This document shows, piece by piece, positions 24,469 to 33,083 of a stretch of 64,000 bases of DNA. Source of the DNA: Listeria seeligeri serovar 1/2b str. SLCC3954 (GTDB lineage Bacteria; Bacillota; Bacilli; Lactobacillales; Listeriaceae); contig NC_013891.1 in assembly GCF_000027145.1 (NCBI RefSeq), positions 2,170,001 through 2,234,000 on the forward strand, written 5' to 3'. The position numbers and the translations under genes are program-made. Below the pieces are notes generated by a model. That model was not told where the DNA came from, ran no database searches, and saw only the letters and a program-made list of their open reading frames with translations. Numbering within the stretch: position 1 is the stretch's first letter; each line of letters opens with the position of its first letter.

Positions 24469-24902
24469 TTCATTTCACTCCTTAGCGTTAAAATTTTATT
24501 AACCCAATTGGTTATATCAGTAGTATCTTGTTCGGTATGTGGCATCTGTTCGATTTTTAATGTTGGATAGCTTGTACCGAAATAAGTTGCCATTCGATCT
24601 ACAGCACCGCAATAAAATTCCATACCCCATTGTGTTTCCCCAGTACCAAAAATGGCTACATTCTTGGGTTTAACGGCAAGTTCCGCGATAAAATCTTTCA
24701 TATCTGGCGGTGTTCTTCCGTAATCGACTGTCCACGCCCCTAACATGTACAAGTCGAAATCCTCATCAAGCGGATACTCAGCTAACGGCGAGACGCGTAA
24801 GGACACAACAACATGTCCTTTACTTACTAAAATCGTTTCAATTTCATCCGCTACCATTTTTGTATTACCGCTTAATGAATCATAGGCTAACAAAATCCTC
24901 AT
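24465..24902 (-). CDS. Flavodoxin-like protein
   Basis: A 145-residue flavodoxin with the FMN phosphate-binding loop DSLSGNTKMVA (residues 8-18) and the isoalloxazine-contact region GAWTVDYGRTP. It overlaps the small-subunit gene by four bases and the thioredoxin-like gene on the other side. In class Ib systems a flavodoxin (NrdI) activates the metal centre; this protein is in the same position although the large subunit is class Ia-like, so it may be an activase or reductant. It could also be a general flavodoxin. Confidence 0.82.
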   Translation of the reverse strand: MRILLAYDSLSGNTKMVADEIETILVSKGHVVVSLRVSPLAEYPLDEDFDLYMLGAWTVDYGRTPPDMKDFIAELAVKPKNVAIFGTGETQWGMEFYCGAVDRMATYFGTSYPTLKIEQMPHTEQDTTDITNWVNKILTLRSEMK

Positions 24903-25948
24903 AAATCGTCGAATCCGTTATCCATATTCGTTTTTTTATAGCTTGAATTGCGCATTTCGAAAAAGTCGGTTTTTGTTTCTGTAAAGTTATCTGCATAAGC
25001 TTTAATCCAAGTCATTGTATTATCACTATGTCCTGGATAAAGTTCTGGAATACCAAGCATACCTAGCATTTTGTTGGCACGGTATTTTACGTAATCTACC
25101 ATTTCTTCTACGTCAATACCTTCAATGCCTTGTAATACTTCTTCCGACCATTCTGTTTCAAGATCAACAGCGTGGCGGAAAGCTTCATGTGTATATTCCA
25201 CTAACTCTTCTGTTTGTAATTCTGGGTTTTCGCCAAGGATTGCCCGAATAACTTCTGAGATAAACTTAGAATGAGCCAGTTCATCACGATTGATAAAACT
25301 AATGATTTTCCCTGTTCCAGTCATTTTATTTTGACGGACAAGATTATAGAAGTAAGCAAACCCACTATAGAAATTAATTCCTTCTAAAATAGATGACTGA
25401 ATTAATGCTTTTACTAGTGTCTCACCTGTTTTATTATTCATGAAATCATCGTATGCATCCATGATTGGTTCATTACGTTTAATAATTGTGGGATGCGTTC
25501 TCGCAAGTTCAAATACACGTTTTTGCTCTTGTAGATTAGTGATGGAAGCAAGTACATAAGAATAACTTTCATTATGAATGACTTCTTGTTGGGCAATAAT
25601 CGCTGCATTCGCATGGACAGCTGGATCTGTAATGTACTCCGCAATATTATAAATAAAACGAGTTTGCGGAGAATCTAGTGTCGCAAGCAAGCCAATAATG
25701 GCATCAAAAGCATATTTTTCTTGTTCTGAAAGTGCAGGATATTGTTTCGCATCACTTTTCATATCTACTTCATCTGGAATCCAGTAGTTAGTAGAAAGTT
25801 CTTTATAAGCTCGGTAGAAAGATGGATACGGGATATCATTCCAATTAAGAATCCCGCTAGTTTCTCCGTTTATGATTGAAGTAGAACGGTTTGGAAATAA
25901 CGGTTCTAAAATTTTAATACGTGTTAGTTGTTCTTTTTGGTCAGCCAT
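24899..25948 (-). CDS. nrdF: Ribonucleoside-diphosphate reductase small (beta) subunit
   Basis: A 349-residue R2 protein. Metal ligands are visible in order: Asp in ATLDSPQ, Glu and His in EVIHNESY, Glu in SSILEGINFY, and Glu and His in NRDELAHSKF. It houses the tyrosyl radical and partners with the large subunit encoded 53 bases upstream. Start after AAGGGAGGGCTTGCCTAG. Annotated variously as nrdF or nrdB in Listeria. Confidence 0.95.
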   Translation of the reverse strand: MADQKEQLTRIKILEPLFPNRSTSIINGETSGILNWNDIPYPSFYRAYKELSTNYWIPDEVDMKSDAKQYPALSEQEKYAFDAIIGLLATLDSPQTRFIYNIAEYITDPAVHANAAIIAQQEVIHNESYSYVLASITNLQEQKRVFELARTHPTIIKRNEPIMDAYDDFMNNKTGETLVKALIQSSILEGINFYSGFAYFYNLVRQNKMTGTGKIISFINRDELAHSKFISEVIRAILGENPELQTEELVEYTHEAFRHAVDLETEWSEEVLQGIEGIDVEEMVDYVKYRANKMLGMLGIPELYPGHSDNTMTWIKAYADNFTETKTDFFEMRNSSYKKTNMDNGFDDL

Positions 25949-26001
25949 CTAGGCAAGCCCTCCCTTTTGTTTCGTTTCAATTGATAGTTTTTAGAGATTT
26001 A

Positions 26002-28293
26002 TCAGCTTGAACACCATTCGCACTCTTCTACATCGATATCGTTAGAGCGAACATAATAAGTTGTTTTCAGTCCTTCATTCCAAGCTGTCATGTGAAGTTC
26101 AAGTAATTTACTTGCTTTGATACCACTTGGCACGTAGAAGTTAAAGCTAAGTGATTGATCGACGTGACGTTGACGACGCCCGTTTTGACGAACACTCGCG
26201 AATTGATCTACTTTGTATGCGCCTTTTTCGTAGTATGGGTAGGTGCTTAAGTTTAAGTCTGGTGCAATAACTGGACGGCGATAATCTTTTTTCTCTTCGT
26301 AGTAGAATGCACTGTAAATTGGGTCAATAGATGCAGTGGAGCCAGCGATTTGTGCAGTACTCATATTCGGGGCTACTGCAACAAGGTATGCATTACGCAA
26401 GCCTTTTTCTGCTACTTCTTTTGCAAGTTCTTGCCATTCTGGTGAATTGTAGTTACGACGAGCAAAGTATTCTCCTGTATTCCAGTCGCTTCCTTTAAAG
26501 ACTTTATAAGCGCCTTTTTCTTGTGCTAATTTTGTGCTAGCGGTAATTGCTAGGTAGTTGATTTGTTCATATAATTCATCGGCATATTTTTCCGCTTCTT
26601 CGGAGTCCCAAGCGATGTTTTTAAGAGCTAACAGGTGATGCCAGCCAAAAGTTCCTAGTCCAATAGAACGGTATTTTTGATTTGTAATCGTCGCTTGTGG
26701 TACTGGTAGTTCATTTAAGTCAATAACATTATCTAACATCCGAACTTCTACTTCGATTAAACGTTCTAGTGTTCCTTCTTCTGCAACAACTGCACGGCCT
26801 AAGTTAACAGATGATAAGTTACATACAACAAAATCGCCAGCTTGTTTCGTAATAACGATTTGATCTCCAGAAATAATTTCTTGAATCATTTTTGTTGGGC
26901 TCATATTTTGCATGATTTCGGTACACAAGTTACTGGAATAAACCATTCCTTCATGTTTGTTTGGATTCATCCTGTTGACTTCATCACGATAGAACATGAA
27001 TGGATTTCCTGTTTCTAGTTGGCTCATCATCACACGTTTCATAATATCAATTGCTTTAACAATTTTTTTGCTAATTGTTTCGTCTGCAACTAGTTCGTCA
27101 TATTTTTCGCGGAAAGTACCTTCTCCTTTTGATTCATCATAGAAGTCTTGCAAGTACCAACCTTTTTTCGCTTTTACTTCATGTGGATCGAATAAATACC
27201 ATTCGCCGCGACGTTCGACTGCTTCCATGAAAATATCTGGAATACAAACTGCAGTAAATACATCATGTGCGCGTAAACGTTGATCGCCATTGTTTAAACG
27301 TAAATCTAAGAAAGATTCAATATCTTTATGGAAAACGTCTAAATATACAGCAATTGCACCTTTACGTTGGCCTAATTGGTCCACGCTAACCGCGGTATTA
27401 TTTAATTGTTTAATCCAAGGAATAACGCCACCACTTGCGCCTTTTACGCCGCGGATAGCAGCTCCAGTTGAACGAACGTAACCAAGGTATGCACCAACCC
27501 CACCGCCGTGCTTAGAAACTCTAGCAACGTCAGTATTACTATCATAAATTCCTTGTAAGCTATCATCTACTGTATCAATGAAGCAACTAGATAATTGTCC
27601 GCCAACTTTTCCTGCATTTGCAAGAGTTGGTGTTGCAACAGTCATATAAAGATTACTTAATGCCCAGTAAGCTTCTCCAACTAAGTTCATCCGTTTTTCT
27701 TTTGGTTCATTTTGCATTAAATAAAGGGCAATCGTTAACCAACGTTCTTGTGGCAATTCATATACATTGCGTTCAGAATCAGTCGCTAAATAACGAGTAG
27801 CTAACAAATATAAGCCATTGTAAGTGAATAATTTATCTTTTTCAGGATCAATTAATTTTCCTGCTTCAATTAATTCTTCTTTAGAATAGTTTTTCAAGAT
27901 GTTACCAGAATAAATACCGCGTTCTCCTAAGCTTTCTTGAAGCCCAACATAAGAACCATATTTATCATCATCATTGTAAAAGCGATTTTTACTTGCTTTT
28001 TTATATAATTTATTTAAATAAAGACGTGCTGCAAAATGTTCCCATTCAGCAATATGAATATCTGTACGCGCTTCTGCTTCCCGAATTAGGTAATCAACTA
28101 ATTCATCTGCCGCATAGTCTTCCTTCTTCTCTACAAAATTAAAAACCTTACGTTTGTAATCTTCTAAGTCAAGTTTTGGAAATTCTTCATGAATCTTCTC
28201 TAAATATCCATCCAATCGACTCTTATCAAAAGGTAGTTTTCTGTTTCCCCCGTCTTTTACTATGTAAGTTGTCATTTGCAATCCCCATTTCAT
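26002..28293 (-). CDS. nrdA: Ribonucleoside-diphosphate reductase large (alpha) subunit, class Ia type
   Basis: A 763-residue R1 protein that reduces ribonucleoside diphosphates to deoxy forms. The first about 95 residues look like an ATP-cone (VKDGGNRKLPFDKSRLDGYL), the allosteric activity site absent from most class Ib NrdE proteins; the length fits class Ia. Active-site Cys occur in GGQLSSCFI and YSSNLCTEI, and the C-terminus ends with the CEWCSS redox pair. Often annotated nrdE. The start could also be the ATG at 28273-28275 (MTTYIV); both have weak ribosome-binding sites. Control is by tandem NrdR boxes, and the leader contains a terminator. Confidence 0.93.
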   Translation of the reverse strand: MKWGLQMTTYIVKDGGNRKLPFDKSRLDGYLEKIHEEFPKLDLEDYKRKVFNFVEKKEDYAADELVDYLIREAEARTDIHIAEWEHFAARLYLNKLYKKASKNRFYNDDDKYGSYVGLQESLGERGIYSGNILKNYSKEELIEAGKLIDPEKDKLFTYNGLYLLATRYLATDSERNVYELPQERWLTIALYLMQNEPKEKRMNLVGEAYWALSNLYMTVATPTLANAGKVGGQLSSCFIDTVDDSLQGIYDSNTDVARVSKHGGGVGAYLGYVRSTGAAIRGVKGASGGVIPWIKQLNNTAVSVDQLGQRKGAIAVYLDVFHKDIESFLDLRLNNGDQRLRAHDVFTAVCIPDIFMEAVERRGEWYLFDPHEVKAKKGWYLQDFYDESKGEGTFREKYDELVADETISKKIVKAIDIMKRVMMSQLETGNPFMFYRDEVNRMNPNKHEGMVYSSNLCTEIMQNMSPTKMIQEIISGDQIVITKQAGDFVVCNLSSVNLGRAVVAEEGTLERLIEVEVRMLDNVIDLNELPVPQATITNQKYRSIGLGTFGWHHLLALKNIAWDSEEAEKYADELYEQINYLAITASTKLAQEKGAYKVFKGSDWNTGEYFARRNYNSPEWQELAKEVAEKGLRNAYLVAVAPNMSTAQIAGSTASIDPIYSAFYYEEKKDYRRPVIAPDLNLSTYPYYEKGAYKVDQFASVRQNGRRQRHVDQSLSFNFYVPSGIKASKLLELHMTAWNEGLKTTYYVRSNDIDVEECEWCSS

Positions 28294-28374
28294 CCTTTTT
28301 TCCTCGTTGTAAAAATATCTGATTCATTTGTGCGCTTTTACTTTTCTAATGAATAATTTTGTCCACCCATGGAG

Positions 28375-28422
28375 CAAAAAAATTAACTTTTAAAGGAGCA
28401 AATTCCCCTCGATAAAAGTTAA
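28375..28422 (-). terminator. Terminator inside the leader of the reductase operon
   Basis: TTAACTTTTA (28383-28392) is the exact complement of TAAAAGTTAA (28413-28422). Inner GGAG/CTCC-like pairs lengthen the stem. On the minus strand the hairpin is followed by seven T. It lies between the promoter (about 28450-28490) and the start of the large-subunit gene, so it must be read through or controlled. Confidence 0.7.
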
Positions 28423-28448
28423 AAGGCGATGAAGCAATATTTCGCTTT

Positions 28449-28499
28449 CGATACTATATATAGTATAACTTTTTCATTGTGAATGCAAGATATAGTGCT
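28449..28499 (-). promoter_or_regulatory. Reductase operon promoter with tandem NrdR boxes
   Basis: ATACTATATATAGTAT (28451-28466) and TGCAAGATATAGTGCT (28484-28499) resemble the 16-bp NrdR consensus; their centres are 33 bp apart, three helical turns, as is usual. A promoter TTGCAT-N17-TACTAT on the minus strand runs through both, with -35 in the distal box and -10 in the proximal one, so NrdR binding would shut it off. Confidence 0.8.
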
Positions 28500-28820
28500 T
28501 TCTCTTTTTAATAGAAATCTTCAAAAATACGATAAAGACAGGGTTTTAAGCTTTAAAAAAATTTTTTACACTGATTTTATGTGTTTTTTTACACAAAGAT
28601 AACTAGGTAATGCCACTACTTCTAGTGTCTAATTTTCACTTACATTCTATATTTAGTAGTCCAAAAATCCATTTTTCAGTCTTCACAAACTCCTTAAAAG
28701 CATTCTGACAAAAATGTAAGGTTCGAAGTCGATTTTGTTAGTTAACGAACAGGATAAATTTGTCTTTTCATTGTAAACTTAATGTAATAAATCAAAACCG
28801 TTTGGAAAGGATGAGGGAGA

Positions 28821-29162
28821 ATGTTTACAAATAAAAGAGTATTAATTATGTTAGCCACAGTTCTTCTCGCTGTCTGTGCAATTTGGGAATACGCGATACC
28901 AACAGATGCAGCAGTTAAGTCCTATTACCTTAAAGTAGAAGAAGCTGGAAAACCAATACAAAAAAATCAATTTAAAGGCTATGAATATGTATCCAAAGTA
29001 TATGATGACAAAGGTAAACAAAAAGTGATTACTTTCTATTCTGAAAAAAAACTAACGAAAGATAATCAGTTCAAAGTATTAATTGGTGAAAATAAAATGG
29101 TCGTTAATTATAAAAAAATCAAAAATGTTCCAGATAAAATTAAATATTTAGCAGAACAATAA
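28821..29162 (+). CDS. sepA: YxeA-like small secreted/membrane protein (SepA-like)
   Basis: A 113-residue protein with an N-terminal hydrophobic segment (residues 7-24) and possible signal cleavage after TDAA, then a basic beta-rich domain of YxeA type (SYYLKVEEAGKPI, YEYVSKVYDDKGKQK). It matches the position of SepA (lmo2157) in L. monocytogenes from memory; function unknown. AAAGGATGAGGGAGA precedes the ATG. It is transcribed divergently from the reductase operon and has its own terminator. Confidence 0.7.
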   Translation: MFTNKRVLIMLATVLLAVCAIWEYAIPTDAAVKSYYLKVEEAGKPIQKNQFKGYEYVSKVYDDKGKQKVITFYSEKKLTKDNQFKVLIGENKMVVNYKKIKNVPDKIKYLAEQ

Positions 29163-29211
29163 AAAACGCCTTGCAAACACCTTTGAAAAAAAGGTCATGC
29201 AAAGCGTTTTT
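29161..29211 (+). terminator. Terminator of the SepA-like gene
   Basis: Imperfect hairpin with AAAAACGC-TTGCA and TGCAA-GCGTTTTTTT arms around an AACACCTTTG-containing loop. Confidence 0.8.
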
Positions 29212-29282
29212 TTAATAATAGGTTTATCTAATATCGATAACAAATAAATAGATTTGGGTTAAACAACCCAAATCCATTTACT

Positions 29283-29468
29283 TTACTCAGATAATTTCTT
29301 TTTTGCGTCGCCAGTTTTATCTTCTACTTCGCCTTTAGCTTTTTGAGCTTTACCTTCGACTTGTTTACCTTTATCGTCAGTGGCTTTTCCAAGTTTATCC
29401 TTAGCGTCACCTACTACTTTGTCCTTCAATCCTTTTGCTTTGTCTTTCATACCTTTATCTTCACTCAT
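29283..29468 (-). CDS. CsbD-like stress protein
   Basis: A 61-residue, highly charged protein (Lys, Asp, Gly, Ala) built of KGKxxKAKG-like repeats, as in the CsbD family. Predicted disordered or helical, soluble. From the literature the Listeria homologue (lmo2158) belongs to the sigma-B regulon; a poor sigma-B-like promoter lies about 65 bases upstream. AGGAGGTTATATTA precedes the ATG. Function unknown. Confidence 0.85.
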   Translation of the reverse strand: MSEDKGMKDKAKGLKDKVVGDAKDKLGKATDDKGKQVEGKAQKAKGEVEDKTGDAKKKLSE

Positions 29469-29529
29469 TAATATAACCTCCTAGATTAGAATTATTTTCT
29501 AATGAAGAATAATTATCTTCATACTAATG

Positions 29530-29555
29530 TTTTCCACAATAGAATAATCTAAAAC
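29530..29555 (-). promoter_or_regulatory. Possible sigma-B promoter of the CsbD-like gene
   Basis: Minus-strand GTTT (29552-29555), 16 bases, GGAAAA (29530-29535). The -10 part deviates from GGGWAT, so this is tentative; it is offered because the homologous gene is known to be sigma-B controlled. Confidence 0.35.
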
Positions 29556-29561
29556 ATCTTT

Positions 29562-30611
29562 TTAAATAGAATGTATCGTTTTATTCGTTTCAGCGGCTTG
29601 GAAGATGGCTTCAATTAATTTTAAAACTTGATAAACTTCTTCGTTTTGGACGATTGGTTCACTTTTTTTATTTAAAACATCTACAAAGTTATTATAAAAT
29701 GTCGTAGCTAATTTTCCAGGTGCCACGAGCGGTATTGTATCGGTTGCTTCTTCACTTGGTGGCGCCATAGTTTTTGTAAGCCCTTGACCCGCTTGAATGG
29801 GAGTTGGTTCGGATAATCCAGCTAACGCGTTTGGTTTTACAACTTCACCGCTCAAGTCCCAATCATGAATAATTGCTGTTCCTTCTGTACCTTTCACATA
29901 CCAGCGAGGTAACTTGATGAAATTAGTCGTTCCAACTTCTACTTGTGCAGTTATCCCATTTTCAAAAGTGATAAAGGAAACAAATCCATCATCAACCTCA
30001 TCGCCGAGTGCATAACTTAAATTCGCTGAAACTGATTTTACGTTGCTATCAATAACGAATAATAACTGATCCAGTAAATGAACACCCCAGTCTAGCACCA
30101 TTCCACCACCGTGCGCTTTCAAATGACGCCAATCTCCGGGAATACCATTTGCTCCGTGAACGCGTGACTCCAAATGAAAGACATCACCAATTGTTTTTTG
30201 TTCCATCATTTCCTTGATGATAAGAAAATCTTCATCCCAGCGTCTGTTTTGATGCACCATGAAATGTTTTTGTTCTTTCTTCGCAGTATCCATAATCACT
30301 AATAAATCTTCACTTGACATTGTCACTGGCTTCTCACAAACGACATGTTTCCCAGCTTCAAGCGCTTGAATCGCAAGTTCTTTATGGCTATCATTTGGAG
30401 TAGCAATCAGTACTGCATCCACTTTTTCATCCGCTAAAACTGCTTCAAAACTCGGATAAATTTCCAAACCTTTTTCCGCTGCTGCAGCTCGTTTTTCTTC
30501 TAAAATATCAAATACACCACGAACTTCTAAATTATCAGCAGCCGAAGCAAGTGTTACATGATAACTCCCCATCCCGCCGTATCCAATAATTACGATTTGG
30601 TATTTTTTCAT
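29562..30611 (-). CDS. Gfo/Idh/MocA family oxidoreductase
   Basis: A 349-residue NAD(P)-dependent sugar dehydrogenase. N-terminal Rossmann motif GYGGMGSYH (about residues 10-18), the conserved CEKPVTMS (Lys of the EKP motif), and the active-site DWGVHLLDQ stretch (Asp and His) are all visible. Last gene of a five-gene sugar cluster. Members of this family often oxidise carbon 3 of sugars or glycosides, which fits the two TIM-barrel partners. Substrate unknown. AGAAAGGATGTCTTGAA precedes the ATG. Confidence 0.88.
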   Translation of the reverse strand: MKKYQIVIIGYGGMGSYHVTLASAADNLEVRGVFDILEEKRAAAAEKGLEIYPSFEAVLADEKVDAVLIATPNDSHKELAIQALEAGKHVVCEKPVTMSSEDLLVIMDTAKKEQKHFMVHQNRRWDEDFLIIKEMMEQKTIGDVFHLESRVHGANGIPGDWRHLKAHGGGMVLDWGVHLLDQLLFVIDSNVKSVSANLSYALGDEVDDGFVSFITFENGITAQVEVGTTNFIKLPRWYVKGTEGTAIIHDWDLSGEVVKPNALAGLSEPTPIQAGQGLTKTMAPPSEEATDTIPLVAPGKLATTFYNNFVDVLNKKSEPIVQNEEVYQVLKLIEAIFQAAETNKTIHSI

Positions 30612-30631
30612 TTCAAGACATCCTTTCTAAA

Positions 30632-31600
30632 TTAAGCCCACCACATATCCAGTGGCTTATCAGTTATCAAAATGGATTTTAAATTTGTCACCGCTCGGTC
30701 AAAACCTTCGTCAATCGACATTAATGGGTCTTCATGTTCGATACTAACAACATAATCATATCCATATGTTCTAAGCGCACTCATAATGTCAGACCATTCT
30801 GTTAAACTGTGTCCACAACCAACTGAACGGAAAGTCCAAGCACGAGTTTGTACATCTCCATAAGGTTGCATATCAGTTAAACCATACATATTAATATTGT
30901 CTTGATCTAAATAAGTATCTTTCGCATGAAAATGATGAATCGCGCCTGCTTTTCCAAGAATTTTAATCGCACCGACTGGGTCAATTCCTTGCCACCATAA
31001 ATGACTCGGATCAAGGTTCACACCAATTGCGTCATTTGTTTCTTCCCGAAGTTTTAAAATAGTGTACGGGGTATGGCAAAGGAAACCGCCGTGTAATTCA
31101 ATACCGATTTTCACATTTGCTTCTGCTGTAAGTTCACCAATTTCTTTCCAATAAGGAATTAGTTTTGTTTCCCATTGCCAAGCTTTAATATCACTATAAA
31201 CAGTTGGCCATGGAATGACTGGCCAGTTAGGCGCTTTAGCATCATCACTATCTCCCGCTGTTCCAGAAAATGTATTAACTACTGGTACATTCATTAATGA
31301 AGCCAACTTAATTGATTTACGCAAAATCTCATCTGCGGCATCTGCTTCTGCTTTATTTGGTGAAATTGGATTATCATGGCAACTAAAGGCGCTAATTGTT
31401 AATCCACGGCTAGTGAATTTTTCTAAATAAGCCTTTCGTGCTGATTCACTTTCCAGTAGTTCGTCTGTTGGACAATGATGGTTTCCAGGATTTCCGCCTG
31501 TACCAATTTCCACTGAATCAAGTCCAGCAGCTTTTACTTTATCTAACATATCCTCTAAAGATAAATTTGCAAATAATGGTGTAAATACGCCTAATTTCAT
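30632..31600 (-). CDS. Sugar phosphate isomerase/epimerase-like TIM-barrel protein
   Basis: A 322-residue protein of the xylose-isomerase-like TIM-barrel superfamily. Metal-ligand residues appear in order: Glu in KIGIELHGG, Asp and His in NLDPSHLWWQG, His in HHFHAKDTY and Glu in VVSIEHEDP. Such proteins isomerise, epimerise or, in 3-keto pathways, eliminate the aglycone from oxidised glycosides. It sits between ThuA and a Gfo/Idh dehydrogenase with 2- and 20-base gaps. Confidence 0.85.
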   Translation of the reverse strand: MKLGVFTPLFANLSLEDMLDKVKAAGLDSVEIGTGGNPGNHHCPTDELLESESARKAYLEKFTSRGLTISAFSCHDNPISPNKAEADAADEILRKSIKLASLMNVPVVNTFSGTAGDSDDAKAPNWPVIPWPTVYSDIKAWQWETKLIPYWKEIGELTAEANVKIGIELHGGFLCHTPYTILKLREETNDAIGVNLDPSHLWWQGIDPVGAIKILGKAGAIHHFHAKDTYLDQDNINMYGLTDMQPYGDVQTRAWTFRSVGCGHSLTEWSDIMSALRTYGYDYVVSIEHEDPLMSIDEGFDRAVTNLKSILITDKPLDMWWA

Positions 31601-31602
31601 AA

Positions 31603-32325
31603 TTATTTCCTCCCAATTTTTTCAAGTGGTTGATGATTTCCATATGTCGGATAGGTGTCTCTTGCGTCTGCACACCAATGAACCCCGTTAATAATTACTT
31701 GTTGTATTTCTGGATGATGGTAAGTTGGGTAGGATTCATGACCTGGTTGGAAGTAGAAAATCCGGCCGTTTCCTCGTTTATAGGTAATGCCACTTCGGAA
31801 TACTTCCCCACCTTCGAACCAACCTAAGAAAATTAGTTCGTCTGGAGTAGGAATATCAAAATGCTCACCATACATTTCTTCTTCATCTAATTCAATAAAT
31901 TCGCCGATACCTTTTGCAATAGGATGCGTTGGATCTACAACCCAAAGTCGCTCTTTTTCATTCGCTTCACGCCATTTCAAATCGCAACTAGTACCCATTA
32001 AGCGCATAAAGATTTTTGACATATGACCAGAATGAAGTACGATAAGCCCCATTCCTTCCAAAACGCGCTTTTGAACACGATCAACAATTTTATCTTCTAC
32101 ACGATCATGACCAATGTGTCCCCACCAAATAAGGACGTCCGTGTTCGCTAGTACTTCTTCTGTAAGTCCATGTTCAGACTCTTCTAACGTGGCTGTTCCT
32201 GCATCAAACCCAGCTTTTTCTAGAAAACTAGCAATTTGACCGTGGATGCCATCTGGATAAATCGCAAGTACCTCATCATCTTCTTTTTCATGCAAAAATT
32301 CATTCCAAACAGTTACGCGTGTCAT
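31603..32325 (-). CDS. ThuA-like protein (trehalose utilization type)
   Basis: A 240-residue protein of the ThuA family, a class I glutamine-amidotransferase-like fold. Visible: [11 protein letters not shown] in the region of the nucleophile elbow, [11 protein letters not shown], and [17 protein letters not shown] at the C-terminus. ThuA proteins occur with Gfo/Idh dehydrogenases in keto-sugar metabolism; the reaction is not firmly known. Third gene of the five-gene cluster, with 2-base gaps on both sides, thus translationally coupled. Confidence 0.83.
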   Translation of the reverse strand: MTRVTVWNEFLHEKEDDEVLAIYPDGIHGQIASFLEKAGFDAGTATLEESEHGLTEEVLANTDVLIWWGHIGHDRVEDKIVDRVQKRVLEGMGLIVLHSGHMSKIFMRLMGTSCDLKWREANEKERLWVVDPTHPIAKGIGEFIELDEEEMYGEHFDIPTPDELIFLGWFEGGEVFRSGITYKRGNGRIFYFQPGHESYPTYHHPEIQQVIINGVHWCADARDTYPTYGNHQPLEKIGRK

Positions 32326-32327
32326 TA

Positions 32328-33068
32328 TTATTTCCCCTCCAATAAACTTGCTAAATAATCTCGTCCTTTGCTTACACTAACTAATGGGTCCTCGCTAAAT
32401 GCTTCTTGTTCAATAATTAGCCACTTGGATCCACTATTTAAAGCTGCTGTCATATATCCTTGAATATTTAAAACCCCTTCGCCAATAATCGTACTTTCTT
32501 TGCTTTTAGCGGACATATCCTTAATATGCACAAGTGGAAGTCGTCCATGATATTTTTCGATAAAAGGAATAACGCCAACTCCCGCATATTCTAACCAGTA
32601 AGTATCGAGTTCTGCATTCATTTCCGGGACATTTTCTAATAACATTTCTAGTGTTGTTTGGTTAGAGATTCGCTCTAGTTCGTGTGCATGATTATGGTAG
32701 CTAAATTCAAGCCCTGCCTCATTAATTGTTTGTGTAATCGCACTTAAACTACTAGTAAAGTCGAACCACTCTTGTTCGGTTTCAAAATCGGCATATGGAC
32801 AAACGATATGCTGATTTCCTAGTTCTTTTTCAAATAAAATCACATTATCTAAATCAGCTTCTAGTTGTTCTTTGCTAATATGGGAACCTGCAATTTCTAG
32901 ACCAAGTTCCGCTAATTTTGTCTTTATTTCATTAGCTGACTTGCCGTAATATCCCGCAAATTCTACTCCTTCGTAACCCATTTTCGCAACTTCTTCCAGC
33001 GTTCCAAAGAAATCCATCTCACAAGCTTCTTTGACACTCCATAATTGCAATGCTATTTTTGCTTGCAT
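32328..33068 (-). CDS. Sugar phosphate isomerase/epimerase-like TIM-barrel protein
   Basis: A 246-residue TIM-barrel protein of the AP-endonuclease-2/IolE-like superfamily. Candidate metal ligands lie in [29 protein letters not shown] and LIIEQEAF. Shorter than and distinct from the second isomerase of the cluster, so the two likely act at different steps or as partners. Start after AAGGAGGAAGAACCTTT. Confidence 0.85.
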   Translation of the reverse strand: MQAKIALQLWSVKEACEMDFFGTLEEVAKMGYEGVEFAGYYGKSANEIKTKLAELGLEIAGSHISKEQLEADLDNVILFEKELGNQHIVCPYADFETEQEWFDFTSSLSAITQTINEAGLEFSYHNHAHELERISNQTTLEMLLENVPEMNAELDTYWLEYAGVGVIPFIEKYHGRLPLVHIKDMSAKSKESTIIGEGVLNIQGYMTAALNSGSKWLIIEQEAFSEDPLVSVSKGRDYLASLLEGK

Positions 33069-33083
33069 AAAGGTTCTTCCTCC

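Noticed and set aside
28335-28370. Ten-codon leader peptide after the reductase leader terminator (MGGQNYSLEK)
   Set aside because: The ATG lies directly behind the T tract without any ribosome-binding site.
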